Notes under the pieces: generated by a model
What the model was told of the DNA's origin: nothing
Database searches by the model: none
What the model saw: the letters and a program-made list of their open reading frames with translations, nothing else
Part shown: piece after piece, positions 34,701-53,900 of the stretch
Layout: each line of letters begins with the position of its first letter
How positions within the stretch are numbered: position 1 is the first letter of the stretch
Source: Litomosoides sigmodontis
Lineage: Eukaryota > Nematoda > Chromadorea > Rhabditida > Onchocercidae
DNA: 64,000 nt
Assembly (NCBI GenBank): GCA_963070105.1
Contig: OY718806.1
Span: 9,732,690 to 9,796,689 of the forward strand
Direction of reading: 5' to 3'
Translations under genes and position numbers: made by a program

Positions 34701-37603
34701 TTTCGCTACCGATTTTATTTCCTGTAAAAATACATCGCTGAAACCAAATTAATAAGAAAATTGGAAATGAACGCTTTTGAGAGGTAGCTTCTATATTAAA
34801 ATGACGACAAATATTGCTCTGAATATTTGCAAAATATGAAGTAAGGATTATGTTTGCCGTTCATATACAACTTTCTCTTTGAAACAATGGCTTCCCCTTT
34901 TCATCTTATTTTCAAAACAAAACTTACGAATAACTTTAGCTTCGGACTGCACTAGATTCTGGGCAGACAAAAAAACAAGTCTTCGAAATAAAGAAGTTTG
35001 TATCACAACATCTTCCACTGTCCATCGCCCGTTGACATCGGAATGTCCCACGGCACGTGTTTCCTTAACATCAATTTTGCCCAACGAAAGAAATTCAACC
35101 ATTGACTTACACTGAAATGAAATATTTTATTCTTAGATGTCAGTGAAAATACAACATGAAATTTAGAAAACAAAAATTACAAAACTATAACCTTTTCAAA
35201 CAGAGATGTTGGAGTAAACTGGGTTACATATGAACCCAACTCGTCTTTAACTTGATCCATACTTTCATAGTTTTGATCACGATAAAGTGTAACAACTGCT
35301 AACCGATCCTTAGAACATTGTTTACGTAATGACGCGCGCCCTTTTTCAGTGGCGAAAAACCAGTCACGATCCCTAAAGTATTGAGAATTTTGAGAATGAA
35401 TACGTTATTATAAATTGAAGTGCAATATGGAACTGCAATAATTGAATAGGAAAGAGAATAACCTGCCAACGGGAACAATGAAAACAGCAAAAGAATTTAA
35501 TACATCGACTTCCGGATCGTCAAGAACTGCTAAATGATACCGTGGCGTTTCATCGCTACCGTATAGAACCAAACTTACTTCGTTCTCTAACTTTCTGAAA
35601 AGTCTCCACAACAGCATTTCAACAGAGCTACACAATATTTATATGCACTATGGTCATTCAGAATCTAAAAATCTAGAATTTCTTCCGTGAAATTGAAAAA
35701 TCATTAAACGTTATCTCATCTGAAACTACGTGTGGCACTTTTATGCAAAAATGCATACTTGGAACAGAGATGGCAAAATCGCGAGAACTCTTGCTCAGCA
35801 CATATCGAATTGATCAGCTTTTCCTGACACGAGAATTTAGCTGCTTTCTTTTCCGTATCAAGTATCAGCTCCATGTACTACAAATATATATGTTGAAACA
35901 ATACTCCGAACATTTTTATCAATTATTATCGTCTACCAACAGTTCGACAAGTAGTCATACACTCTCTACGACGAAAGTTTTTTTTTTAGTAGTCATACAC
36001 TCTCTATGACGAAAGTTTACCGTACTAAAGCGATCACTTTTCGCTAACTCAGTGTTCGCTTACTTATCGGAAGAGTAGGCAATGTCAGAACGATTTTTTA
36101 GTTACAGTTAACACTTAAATAAGAAATTCACCGGTGAAGGAAGAGCAATACGAAGTTTCGTCGCGATAAGGAAAAACAGTGGTAAAGGAAACTCCCAACT
36201 GGGATCAACATTCTTTTCAATCCGTATAATGAAATTCATCCTACAAATTCACATTATTCGTATTTATTAGAATCCGCGCTCATACTTTGGTCTTTTCATC
36301 CATTCCACTAAACTCTTTTCCTTTCCTTATACAAACCAATATTAGTACAGAGAGCAAGGAAAAATCTGAAAGTGGTTCTTATGAAACTTAACATTTTTAT
36401 TTCAAACACAGAACAGGATCAATCCGTTTCCTTGCCAGATTCTATTCCATTCCTAAATGTAGCAAAATTCTCTTCCTAGCGCATAAATGAATGAAACAAA
36501 CCGTTTTACAAAAAATGACATATATGAATTGAGCACGTTTTTTTGAGCAAGGGTAAGGACAATGTATCGGCCTCCAATCGCCAGCACTCGGCATATCTCC
36601 TCAAACATTTTTTCCACGTCTTCCGCCACGTCCTCGTTTGCGGATGGTACTAAGGCATCGAGCGTTCCCTTGTCTACGACAACATTGTACTCTTCGTCCG
36701 GCACATCAATCTTGAAGAAGTTTTAAAGTAAGAAAAAAAAAACAAACAGCACTAGTGAGCGATTTAAGTTGCGTTCAATGTAAATTAAAGCATGCAAAAG
36801 AAACGCAAAATCCCAAACTACGATTTAATTATTGCGCAAGTAAATTTTCACGAACTATAATCGATGTAGATCGCAAACTACTATTACACTGAGAATCAAA
36901 ACCCTACTTTTGCAGCAGAAGAACACATGAATTGTAATCCTGGCCTGGAGCTATTCTTGGCAACCTGCTTCTGAATGACTCCTTCATCAGTATCAATATT
37001 ATCAATTTTTTGATAACCGCTATCGTAAAGCTATAAATTAAACAAATATACGTAAAAGCGCACCTTTCCGCTGGAAAATCATCACTTAAATTTCAGCTTC
37101 ATAAAGATCCCCTCTTTCGGAGAAATGCTGAGAAAATGGTATCGCATTTAAAACAGATAAAAAATATAACGAATGGTTATATATCATAAAATTCTGTTAT
37201 TTCTTCATCAAAAGACCAATGATTTTTTAACGGATAGATAACAAACGTTGGCACTTGTGGTTCAAGCTGAAATTACTATAAAATCATAAACTTCATGGTT
37301 TGAAACATACCTGGCTTGCTAATTCTGAACTGCCGCATCCAATTTGTAAAATTTTATCAGTCACTTTTAAATATTTAACCAGAATCCGCCCAAAAGTTTT
37401 GAAATCACCATACCTGAAAATTATACATAACATCAATTTCAAATAACATCAAAAGGCGCCTTCACTAGTAAAATATATGGAAAGCTCAAAACAACACTGC
37501 TATAATGATCTTACCATTCAAAAGCATTCCCGTAATCCTTGTAAAATTCCTTCCAGAAAGACGAATCCTTGAAGCCATCTGCGTTATCCGGAAGAGATGA
37601 CAT
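31702..37603 (-). CDS. METTL13-type dual methyltransferase (eEF1A methyltransferase family)
   Basis: Sixteen exons in reading order: 37515-37603, 37311-37413, 36908-37030, 36520-36710, 36132-36240, 35759-35877, 35463-35627, 35192-35372, 34928-35111, 34598-34721, 34440-34503, 34205-34343, 33944-34078, 33180-33298, 32848-32937, 31702-31851. They give 694 residues, close to the 699 of human METTL13. The N-terminal SAM-dependent domain shows motif I ILQIGCGSSELA (about 51-62), LYDSGY...NIDTDE and VVDKGTLDALV. A linker contains SDETPRYHLAVLDDP and FAVFIVPVG. The C-terminal spermidine-synthase-like domain shows LVLGLGGGVLPSFL (about 466-477), VELDP (490-494) and LVTRD. Family knowledge: in vertebrates the two domains methylate the N-terminus and Lys55 of elongation factor 1A in the cytosol. 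Both motif I loops look intact here. The donor after exon 36520-36710 (GTCATT) is weak but is the one that keeps phase; a better-looking donor at 36510 would break the frame. The last exon is the least conserved part. Confidence 0.9.
31881..32195 (-). other. Unexplained open frame inside the last METTL13 intron
   Basis: A 104-codon frame on the same strand as METTL13, lying between its last two exons. It reads, for example, SDVYRILENLAKELHIK and LCVTQICIDEGNKLHIAMEI, ending NIEI and a TAA. It has protein-like composition rather than low complexity, but there is no in-frame ATG near its start (the first is about two thirds in) and no clear acceptor. It could be an alternative exon, a remnant, or chance. 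Confidence 0.22.
35951..36026. repeat. 38-bp tandem duplication
   Basis: GTAGTCATACACTCTCTACG is followed by ACGAAAG and a T run; 38 bp later the same block recurs with one C to T change. It lies in a METTL13-like intron (35878-36131). Confidence 0.85.
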
Positions 37604-39680
37604 AATACTCTGAATAGCTACATTATCATTCCGGAACACACTGCCCCACCATCTCACGTGAACATCCTATGACACCCACCGCAACTTGTTCCCAAACCTC
37701 TCCGAAAACACCCCCGTAAATGGAACGGGTAGATTTCAAGAGGACCAAAGTATGCTCATTCAGCATCCAATATCTGTCTGCTCGAAACCTACATCTTTTT
37801 CCATTCTCGAACTTTACTTGGTTTAATCTTATCTGCCTCTACGGATCATGGCTAGAAGACCGTACAGGACAGGAACCGTTTGCGCAATTACACAAGTCCC
37901 AATATTAAAATCTAACAATTCCTTTTTTGTGACCTATTCACCTGAAGTCTGCCATCTTATTCAATACTATGGAGAACCTACCAATCCCATCTATACGTGT
38001 GATCCGTAAATTCATGTTAGATAAGGACTAATTCCGCAGTTTCTATGATCTATTTATCCAATCCATTCCCGACTTCTGCTTGCACGACCGTACAGGTTTG
38101 CCTGCATACGAACCTCCTATAGATCTCGTCTTCCCGAGCCGTCATCACTTATGTTTCTCCACATTTACCCTCACCTTGAACGCACGATCCTAGAACGTAC
38201 ACTCATACTACCTTACGAATAACGTTTGTTGCGAGATAGTCGCAAGATACCTACCCCATCCAAGCTCTATCTCTAATTGAAACTTCGCTGTTGCGCGCGT
38301 GCGTAAGGTCCTTGCGTTCGCGTGTTTGCGCGCAGGTGTCAAAATCATGTAGATCACATTTGCACGTGCACTGCAAAGCCGCTCGCACACAGCCTTACGG
38401 GTACGGTTTGCAGAGATGACCCTCCCCGCTAGTCTGCATTATGTACTCGAAACCTACTTTCTTTCCTTGTCCACTCCGTGCTTCAACTTGGATGTCCATA
38501 CATGTGTCGCTTACAAGCACAATACAAGCCGCGCTAACGGTACTTTACAACTAACATTTTCACGTCCATACAAGTTTTGTTTTTGCGCGCGTCATATCAT
38601 TCTTGATTGCACGCACGTCCACGGAAGTTTCGCTTACGTGCACAATCATACAAGTCTCATTTGTATTTACGTCCGTAATGTTCGCACAGTCACACTGACC
38701 TCTCCTTCGCGGACGATCATACAGTCCACACCTGTGCAGCATAACAAACCGCGCCAGTTTGTATCATCTACTCACCACACTTTTCGTCCCACTCTCGTAC
38801 CTACTTGACGCTCACGTACCCAACAATTTTTTTGTCAGCGAGCAGACTTGGCTGTGTTATCATCATGATGGGCGATCACATAATATCGCAGCAAAATGTT
38901 ATATTGCAGCATTGCGTAGATTTAATTTTGTTTAACTCCTCACATATACTGCACCACTTTTATTTCAAAATTTATCACACTGTCCACTCAGTGGTCCTCA
39001 AGGTATTCAAAAACTAGTGAAAGCATCCTCAGTTCTTAGCATCACTCTCTCTAATTGTTTTTGAATTATCCCACATCCGAGTTTCAGTTTGTTCGTGTTC
39101 GTATGAGTTGTGTAGGAAATAGAAAATTCCACGTGAAAAAAAAAGATTGTGCTTCATGTCGCGGAAACTTTGGCTTCATATTATATTGGCCAGATATTGT
39201 GAATGAATGATGTTTTTCTCTATTACATGGTTTACCAAGTGCTACACCATCAATTAGCTGTACTGTTAAAAGGTATTGTGTTAGTGAGAAAGACTATGTT
39301 GATACTTAGATGATTGATGATGATGATGATAATTGTGGCTTTTTTTGCAGCAAAGTGTTAGCGCATGAACTAGCAGTTCAGGATTTTTAGGAATTTCTCC
39401 ACGGGACCATTACTGATATCATTACCAGCATGTAAAGAAAAGCCTACATCACTTTGTTGGTAAACCATTTACGTTTCGAAGACAGTAAACAATGCAATGA
39501 ATTAAGAAGCATAAATCCATAGGTGTAAAATAAACGTTTCCGTCTACTGTCGTCGTGTTGCTATGAATGTCTCTGCCTTGGAGAATGTAGGAATGTCACG
39601 GAAAGCTAACATATGAAGAATTTTTCCACTTTTAGATTTGATGCGGGAGAAGAGGATTGATCGGACTTGAGTGAAAAGAA
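37604..39680. other. Divergent promoter region with a CpG-rich, compositionally distinct block
   Basis: This interval separates two divergently transcribed genes. From about 37640 to 38840 the base composition changes abruptly: C-rich on the plus strand with many CG dinucleotides, for example GTTGCGCGCGTGCG near 38290. Partly repeated phrases are visible: CGCTTACAAGCACAAT at about 38508 and CGCTTACGTGCACAAT at about 38632, each preceded by GTCCA, and CACGTCCATACAAG at about 38560. These suggest decayed tandem units of roughly 60 bp. Open frames here (for example 38416-38808) lack splice sites or family resemblance. The remainder to 39680 is AT-rich with an ATGATGATG-like short repeat near 39308. 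Confidence 0.5.
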
Positions 39681-46410
<6,730 letters not shown>

Positions 46411-48234
46411 TGAACTTATCTCATTTAGCTATCAAATATGATTGACAGCAGGCTTCATGCTATTATTTTGTTGTGAATGGTTTTTGTTATCGTTACAAAA
46501 TTGTACTAACATATTGATATGTTGGGAAGAATGCATGAAGTACTTTTATAGTTTTTAGGGATATGCAGTCTGGTTTTGCATGATATCAGTTTTTCATAAA
46601 TTATTGTTAGAAAAAGCATTGCATTGTATCAAACTTCTTCCCAATATCACTTTTAAAAATATGAATTGAGTCCGAAATTTCATGAAAATTTAGAATATGA
46701 ATTGAAAAAACTCCTCTTTTTGGGTTTCATGTTGTTCTTTCGTTGTTTTCTTTCCATTTCATTTTTGTAAAAAGACTTTTTGTATGTATTGCTAATCAGA
46801 CAAAATGCAGGTTGATTTTTTCATCTGGGAAATGGTTTGTTCACAGTAGTAGTTATAAGGGTTTAAAGATTCGTTTAAAATTTTAAGCTCTATTTTTTCC
46901 AAAAGTGGAACAACTTATATTACTAAGAAGCACTCTTTTAATCTATCTACCGTGAGCAAACTAATAGTTCTACGAATTAAAAGTACATGTATTTAACGAC
47001 TATCACAAATAACCTTGTGAGATGTCCATCCTGGACAGTGTCCATTGTTCATTTGCATCGCTTGGTGGATATTGCGTTTCATGCCAGTCCTATTCATTAC
47101 AAATTCGTATTTCTAGAACGCTCAAATTCAGTTTATTATCATTGCCGCATTTCTTTAATTTTCATGATATCGTTCATTTATTATTCAGATGCATATCTCA
47201 CACTAAATGTTGTTCTCTGTTTCCGTGGCAATTTGATGCCTGACCAGAACATGCAAATGATTATAACAGAGAAGTGTTGATATCAGTTATAGGAAATATT
47301 GATTTGACCAAGAAATTAGTTATTATGCAGAGGAAATTGCTAGAAATTCTAGAAATGTACGTGCCTAGCAAACAGTTTTTATGATTGTTAGACGTGTATC
47401 TGTGCAAAGGGCAATGTTGCTGAATACGTTTTTCGACAATATTTTTACCTGTCCGTATAGCAATACTTTTCTCGGATGGATTCACTCTCTTTCAATATAG
47501 CGGTGATATGCTGGTAATTTAAAAAAAAATAAAAGTTTGGTGAAATAAGCCGTTGTATGTCGTTGTTATCTACATAATGACGTTTTTTTTTTCAAATATA
47601 TATATATATATATATTGCAAAAATCTTCAGTATTACTTCAGAAATTAAATTTGGTAATTAGATTTAGGGCGGTAAGACGGGAGTGGGATAAATATTCCAA
47701 CCAAAAGATACCATAACACATTCAGTAAGAGAAGTAAGTAGTAATCTTGCTAAGAGCAGCAATCAAGCAATTTTATGGATAAGTAGTGCTTGCACTGAAT
47801 AATCATTGCATTCTTGGAGGAGATGCTACAATGATGAAATGTGTTTAGGATGTTTGTAAGCTTACTGTAATTTATGTCGAAGTACAATTAAATGGAGTGA
47901 CGTAGATTGTTAGAGGAGTGTTTTCGAAAATGAAGTTTCGTTTGACAACGGCTCTTTTAAACGTTTAAGGAAAATTGCAAAACTATATGTTCTTTATAAA
48001 ATATCATGAACTATTTTGGCACTATTTTGAAATTTGATGATTATATAAGGTAGTCAAATTAAAGTAATATTGGTTTCTTGATTGGATGAGCGGAATAAAA
48101 TCCGATAATTTTGTTGCGGCGGTTCGTTTTAATTGCGCTGTCATCTTTAGTTTCTGCTCGGCAATTTCTTTGGGAAAAAAGTAGTACGTCTAAAAAGATA
48201 GCATTGAAGATCTCCCAAAAGCTAGCTATTGGTA
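46411..48234. other. Interval between ILEI/GT13 and the desaturase, with possible unassigned exons
   Basis: Mostly AT-rich with a TA tract at 47595-47617. Around 47020-47385 (plus) there are splice-like AGs and open segments with protein-like translations. One example is a terminal-exon-like frame from about 47269 to 47385 reading VLISVIGNIDLTKKLVIMQ and LEILEMYVPSKQ before TGA, preceded by TTATAACAG. No family was recognised and no start exon was found. Confidence 0.3.
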
Positions 48235-49828
48235 ATGCATGGGGCTGATGTTGAAGATTTTAGTTGGTCATATACGGAAGAACCGCACGCTAGCAGGTTA
48301 GTTTCTTGATTGGAAAATTGCTTGAAAATTAAAACTAATCTTGGGAGTTAGCGAATTTACCCGAATAGTTTTGAATATTTTTGATGATGCAAGGAGTCAT
48401 AAAATTCTTAAGGCGAAAAGAGATAATCCAGAAGTATCCGGAAATCAAAAAATATTTTGGTATCGACCCGTCGTTCAAATATGTTGTCGTGGCTATGGTT
48501 ATCGCACAATTCAGTATTGCTTGGCTTTTACGAGGTACATTTGTAACTGAATAATTTTATTTAATTTAAATTCAGGATTGATTTTCACAATTATGAAATG
48601 ATAAGGAAGGATTGGAGCACTTGCTTTTCTTTCATTTCTAGAAGAAATTCGAATCTTGATTTGAAATTTTTAATTTGATTTTAAATAATTTTAAAGATTA
48701 ACATTATCACAGATTCGGACTGGTTATTAATTTGTTTGCAAGCATATTTTACTGGTGGTACTATTGGACATTCACTTACACTGGCTGTTCATGAAATATC
48801 ACACAATATGGCATTCGGTTGTGCTCAGCCTCTTGCAGTTTGTTTCATTTTATTTTCGCTATAAAAAAAAACAGCGATGACGTGGAAAATAAACTGTGTC
48901 GTGAAATTTTCTTCTGTTCAAGTAGTTTAGTTTAGGTTGCGCAGTTTCTTACTGTCCGTATGACTATACTCAATTAGTCTTAGTGTATATTAAATATGGA
49001 GAAGCGGAAGCAAGCTAATCTTTCAGTCGAATATAGTTGCTTTGCAAAACTTTTACAACCTTCTTAAAGAGGATAATGAGGAAGATGACAAACAGAGAAT
49101 GGAAATAAAGAAATGGTTGAAGAGAATGTTTTCTCTTCTGGTATCTCGTGCTAGAAAATAAACCATATGCGTATTTCCAAGAGAAAGATAAGCATTTGTG
49201 ACAGCATGGATTGAGAAATAATGTGATCTTGGTGACTAATAAAAATTGATGAAGCTTACTGATTCCGTTCCAACTGAAGGTTTTAAATTGTTTTCTATTT
49301 AAGAATCGTTTGTTTGGATTTATTGCTAATCTACCGATGATGGTGCCTATGTCGGTTTCCTTTAAGAAGTATCATTTGGAACACCATCGTTACATGGGTA
49401 ATGCATTCTTTTATAGCGCACCTCGATATTTTTATTTTAGTTGTATTATTTAAAGTTCTAAGAAACAACCAATATCTTCCTCATATTGTTTGATTGGATT
49501 TGCGTAACAGTTTGTTCACAAACTGTTAAGAAGAAAGTTTAATTGTTTTCACATAAATTGCTCTTTTCCGTTCACTTTAATGTAAGATTGGGTATAACTC
49601 CTTTTTTCAGGTGAAGAAGTGTTAGATACTGATATACCGACGGCTTTTGAAGCACGATATTTTCGTCGTACTTTGGGAAAATTGATATGGGTCTTTCTCC
49701 AGCCATTCTTTTATGCATCAAGACCATTTCTTATTTATCCAAAAGTTCGTTAAGCTTTATTTTAAATGTTCTTTTTTGATGAAAGTTGAAAATTTTGTTG
49801 ATTTTTTTTAATGGAATGAAAAATGAAG

Positions 49829-49890
<62 letters not shown>

Positions 49891-50959
49891 GATACATTAT
49901 GCATTCCTCGTATAAATACCTATTGTTTCATTATTATATAACACTTTGCTGTTGCTATCGGTTGAAAATGTCGATTTTAGGCTGTCACAGATTTAGAAAT
50001 CCTGAATGGACTGCTTCAGATTTTCACTGATTATCTCATTATCAGTGTTTTCGGTTGGAAAGCCTTCGCATATCTTTTAGGCGGGTTTTTCATTGGATCG
50101 GGTATTCATCCACTTGCCAGTCATTATATTTCTGACCACTATGTTTTTAATCCTGGTCAAGAAACGTACAGGTAAGTCGAATAAATGCAAGAATTTTTGG
50201 GTAGAATGGGAAAAGCAACGTAAAAATGTTTAGTGATAACAGGTAAATATCGAATTTGTATTGATGAAGGGACGTTTGTTTCATTTGTTTTATGATATTT
50301 GAATTCTCTGAAATTTTCTCTTCGATATTTCAAAATGATGTTGATTCACTTTCTACAGTCCTTTATCAATTTATTTTTCTGGAGTGCTCTCACTTTTTAT
50401 TGGAATATTTTGAAATGGATCTTTGTTGAAATGATAGAGTAGCTGTTATTTAATACTCTATTTTTTAGTTATTATGGGCCAATAAACCTAGTAACATTTA
50501 ACGTTGGTTATCATATAGAACATCATGATTTTCCATATGTATGTGGCAGTAACCTTCCAAAGGTTCGTTATTGGATGCTTTTTTGGTATTATGTTTTCGA
50601 ATCGAAAATGTCACTAATGTAAAGTTTATCTTATCAATGTCAATTCCTTTCTTTCAATTATATTTATAAATTTGCAGATTAGAGCTTTAGCTCCTGAATA
50701 CTACAAAGATTATATGGTGCATTCAAGTTGGATTTACATGATGTACGATTTTATCACAAATCCAAAAATGTCGTTGCATTCTCGAACCATGCGGAAGACA
50801 GCAAAACCAACAGATATACATTTTTTCGACACTGGACCAAATACTTCCTGCTTTATCTATAAGTTCTTGATATCTGTAAGTTCCTTTCTTAGTATGGTTA
50901 AAACAATTTCAAATAATGAGGTTTTGTTGTGGAGTGCAACTATCACGATTGGTAATTGA
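48235..50959 (+). CDS. DES1/TTM-5-type dihydroceramide (sphingolipid delta-4) desaturase
   Basis: Eight exons join in phase (48235-48296, 48413-48534, 48713-48837, 49304-49397, 49611-49744, 49981-50171, 50469-50562, 50678-50959), giving 367 residues. The N-terminus ([15 protein letters not shown], then [10 protein letters not shown]) and the [13 protein letters not shown] region match the DEGS1 pattern. All three iron-binding histidine boxes are present: HEISH (88-92), HLEHH (127-131) and HIEHH (258-262). Family knowledge: this membrane di-iron enzyme of the ER introduces the 4,5-trans double bond that turns dihydroceramide into ceramide. Vertebrate DEGS1 starts MG and is myristoylated; here the predicted start is MHG, so that modification is not expected unless the start is wrong. 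The C-terminus is longer than usual. A good GTAAGT donor at 50876 would remove the last 27 residues by splicing to an exon I could not identify, so the 3' end is uncertain. Confidence 0.92.
49831..49887. repeat. TA microsatellite
   Basis: About 28 TA units in the intron 49745-49980 of the desaturase gene. Confidence 0.95.
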
Positions 50960-53900
50960 CAGATATTCACAAACATCAGAGGAATATGTACTGCATATAT
51001 TTCCAGTTTTTTCGGAACATGTGTTAAGATAGGGTGAAATTGCTAATAGGAAAAGTGCTGCATTTAATGATGGGATCGATTGTCTTACTGATTTGAAAGT
51101 TTTGTGTAGTCTATGTTATCATCTCTACCTTTATTTGCCTATAAAAATGATCTGTTTTCAGTTACTCCAAGGAAAGCTGTTTATCTCCAAGGATAAAATG
51201 GGTTGATTTTTGTTGTATGCGGAAGTTATGTCTGTTTATTAGTAATTTTGATTTCTAGACATTATTTCTCTTTTTATTTTTATTACGGATAATCCTCCAT
51301 ATACATAATGATCTTTTCTAATGCATTGTCGGTTCTATTAATTTTCTCATGCAACTTTTTTTCAAGTTGAATTTGTAACTTAGATTTCCCAAGTTGTGGG
51401 AAAAATCATTCATCAAGCTACAAAATCTTGTCATTTGAATTGCATTAACTGCGCTTTATCGTATGAGTTATATTCATCCGTTTCTCATATTATATTACAT
51501 TCCGATCTTACATAACATACTTTATAACTCGCGGAAATGGGATCCAAGAAAGTAGAAGGAAGAAGGCTGGAATGCGTTCGGAACACTGTTAAAAGAACTC
51601 ATATACAGCATTCATAGTTCAATTTAAAAAAATGATATTCATTGGGACTTTCGCGTGTTCTAATCAGAAAGATAGTGGAAATTTCTTTGAAATAACAAGA
51701 GGAAGGATTAGAAAAGCAGGGATATCTAAAATGAGGGTGTATGCCCCAGATTTGACAGGTGGAGATTATTTGAATTTAATTTCTAAAAGATTTTGTTAAA
51801 CTAAGTGCCATATTTATGCGTGAAGGCTCAAAAATTGGATTTATAGGCGACAAAAGTTCCGGAAAACTGCACTTTCTCGAAAAGTTTTTCTTGCTTCCTC
51901 GATGAATTGGTTTCACAAATGATTAAACTTAATTGAATTTAGTTCAGATTTTTCGCTCTTTTTATTTACTTTATGGATTACTCTCAGTGACTAGTAGTTT
52001 CCTTGGTTACTTTGTCTCGTTTTCCTATTCATATCCTAATCCATGAAACTGTTTTCGTCATTGCATTAAAATTGAATGAAAATTATAACCTGATTGAAAT
52101 TAATTTTATCCGGTATTTTTTCTCTTATTTTACTGAATTGCCTTATCTCTTAAGCCATTATAAAATATGCGGTAGATTAGATATTACGTGAGGAAAGCAA
52201 TGATTGTTATTCTTCAGTGCAAAATAAGTATTACATATTAATCAAATAAAAGTATAAATTCAGGCGATTGGTGGGTGGTTCGTGTAAAACAAAAAGAATA
52301 TTCAACTTGGAAACGTAGCGCAAGAAAGATTATTAGCCGTTTTGTCTGATTGAATTATGCTAATATGGATAAGTGTAATGAAGACACTTTTAGCTACTGT
52401 GCTAATATGGATAATGAAGACACTTTTAATTGATACGCAAAACTTCATGTCTCCTATAATATTTATAATAAATACTAGGCTTTTTTTGGCCTACTCGAAA
52501 AGTAGGAATGTTAGGGATAGTTAAATTGGTTATTGTCAACTCATTTCGATTGCAATTCGATAAGTTCTGAACGAATTAGGCGTTAAAATTTTTCAAAATC
52601 TGATTTTTTTTTTGTTTAAACCTTGTCAGTTTAGAATAAAATATATTTTTGAATGCATGCGACTTCATACCAGCCTTTTGCATTTGTAGTAAAATTTCAC
52701 CGTTTTTTTGGGGAGAAAAATTTTGAAAGGTTTTTTAAAATTCGTTGATTTATTTCTTCTACTAGAATGTCATTACAACAATCCTTCGATTGATGATGTA
52801 TTTCTTTGAATCTTACAAAATAAAAACATTCAAATGGCTGAAGTTCAGGGAGAACATTTTTAATTGGCAAAACTGATAGCAGTGATATCTGTAGATGAAA
52901 AAAAAATATGTGGTAGCGGTTGGTTAAATCTACAAAATTGCTTCAATAATTAATATAGTAAAAAAGAAAGTGTTTTTTTAGATGTTTATGCATCAATGTA
53001 GAATTGCTAATTTCCTTTCTTCCCCTCCTCCACCTATGTATCAGTGAATTTATTAAATTTGCACAGCAACAGTAAAATGAATTGTTCGTTGTGAGTTTGT
53101 AGTGTTTTTTTTTTCTAGCAACTTTGAAGATATTACTTTTGTAATAATTGGAATATAATCTAATCACACATTTGACCCTACCTTATAAGGGTCATTTAGT
53201 TTGTGCCTGTCGCTGCATTAATCGGTGATTGATAATATAATTTTTATTACTTATTAGAATCATTGAAATATAATAGATAATAAAAAGGGTGAAAATAATT
53301 TGATTTATTAAGAAATAAATAAAACAATAAACGTTTCCATCGATAAGTGTGAATCGTGGAAGAGATGAAAAACCTGAAATGATTGGCAATGATCGTCGTA
53401 GACGAATTCATTTACTGATTATCAATTCTGTTGTAATAGATTACTTGAAGAAATAAATACAACAGTGCTTTCTAACTTTACAATTCGGCATTAATTAAAA
53501 ATTTTTTTTGAAATACTTTGAGGAAAATTAATTGTAGTTCTATAAAGCTTAGCCTATCATTTTTATTTTACCATTATCACTGCTATGAATATATATATAT
53601 GTGTGTATGCATATAGAGGTATGATATTCCTTTTGATTATCATTCATCAAAGAATATCATCCCTAAAGATTACAAAAATCTCCATCTATTCTTTTCACTC
53701 TTTCATCAACAAATGTAGCTCGGATTTCATCCTGACTTGCTAATCCAGTAGCTAAAAAAAAAGGCGCAAAAAATAAAGTTTAATTAAAAATTTTCATCAA
53801 TTTTCCTTTCCTCATCTATTTCAGACATTCTGCTTGACATGACTACCTTTATTCTCATTAACTTGAAATAAGCAAAAGAAGAAAAAATACAGTTGCTTTT

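Noticed and set aside
38416..38808. 130-codon plus-strand frame in the CpG-rich block
   Set aside because: No splice context, no domain resemblance, and several overlapping frames are equally open, as expected for a less AT-rich stretch.
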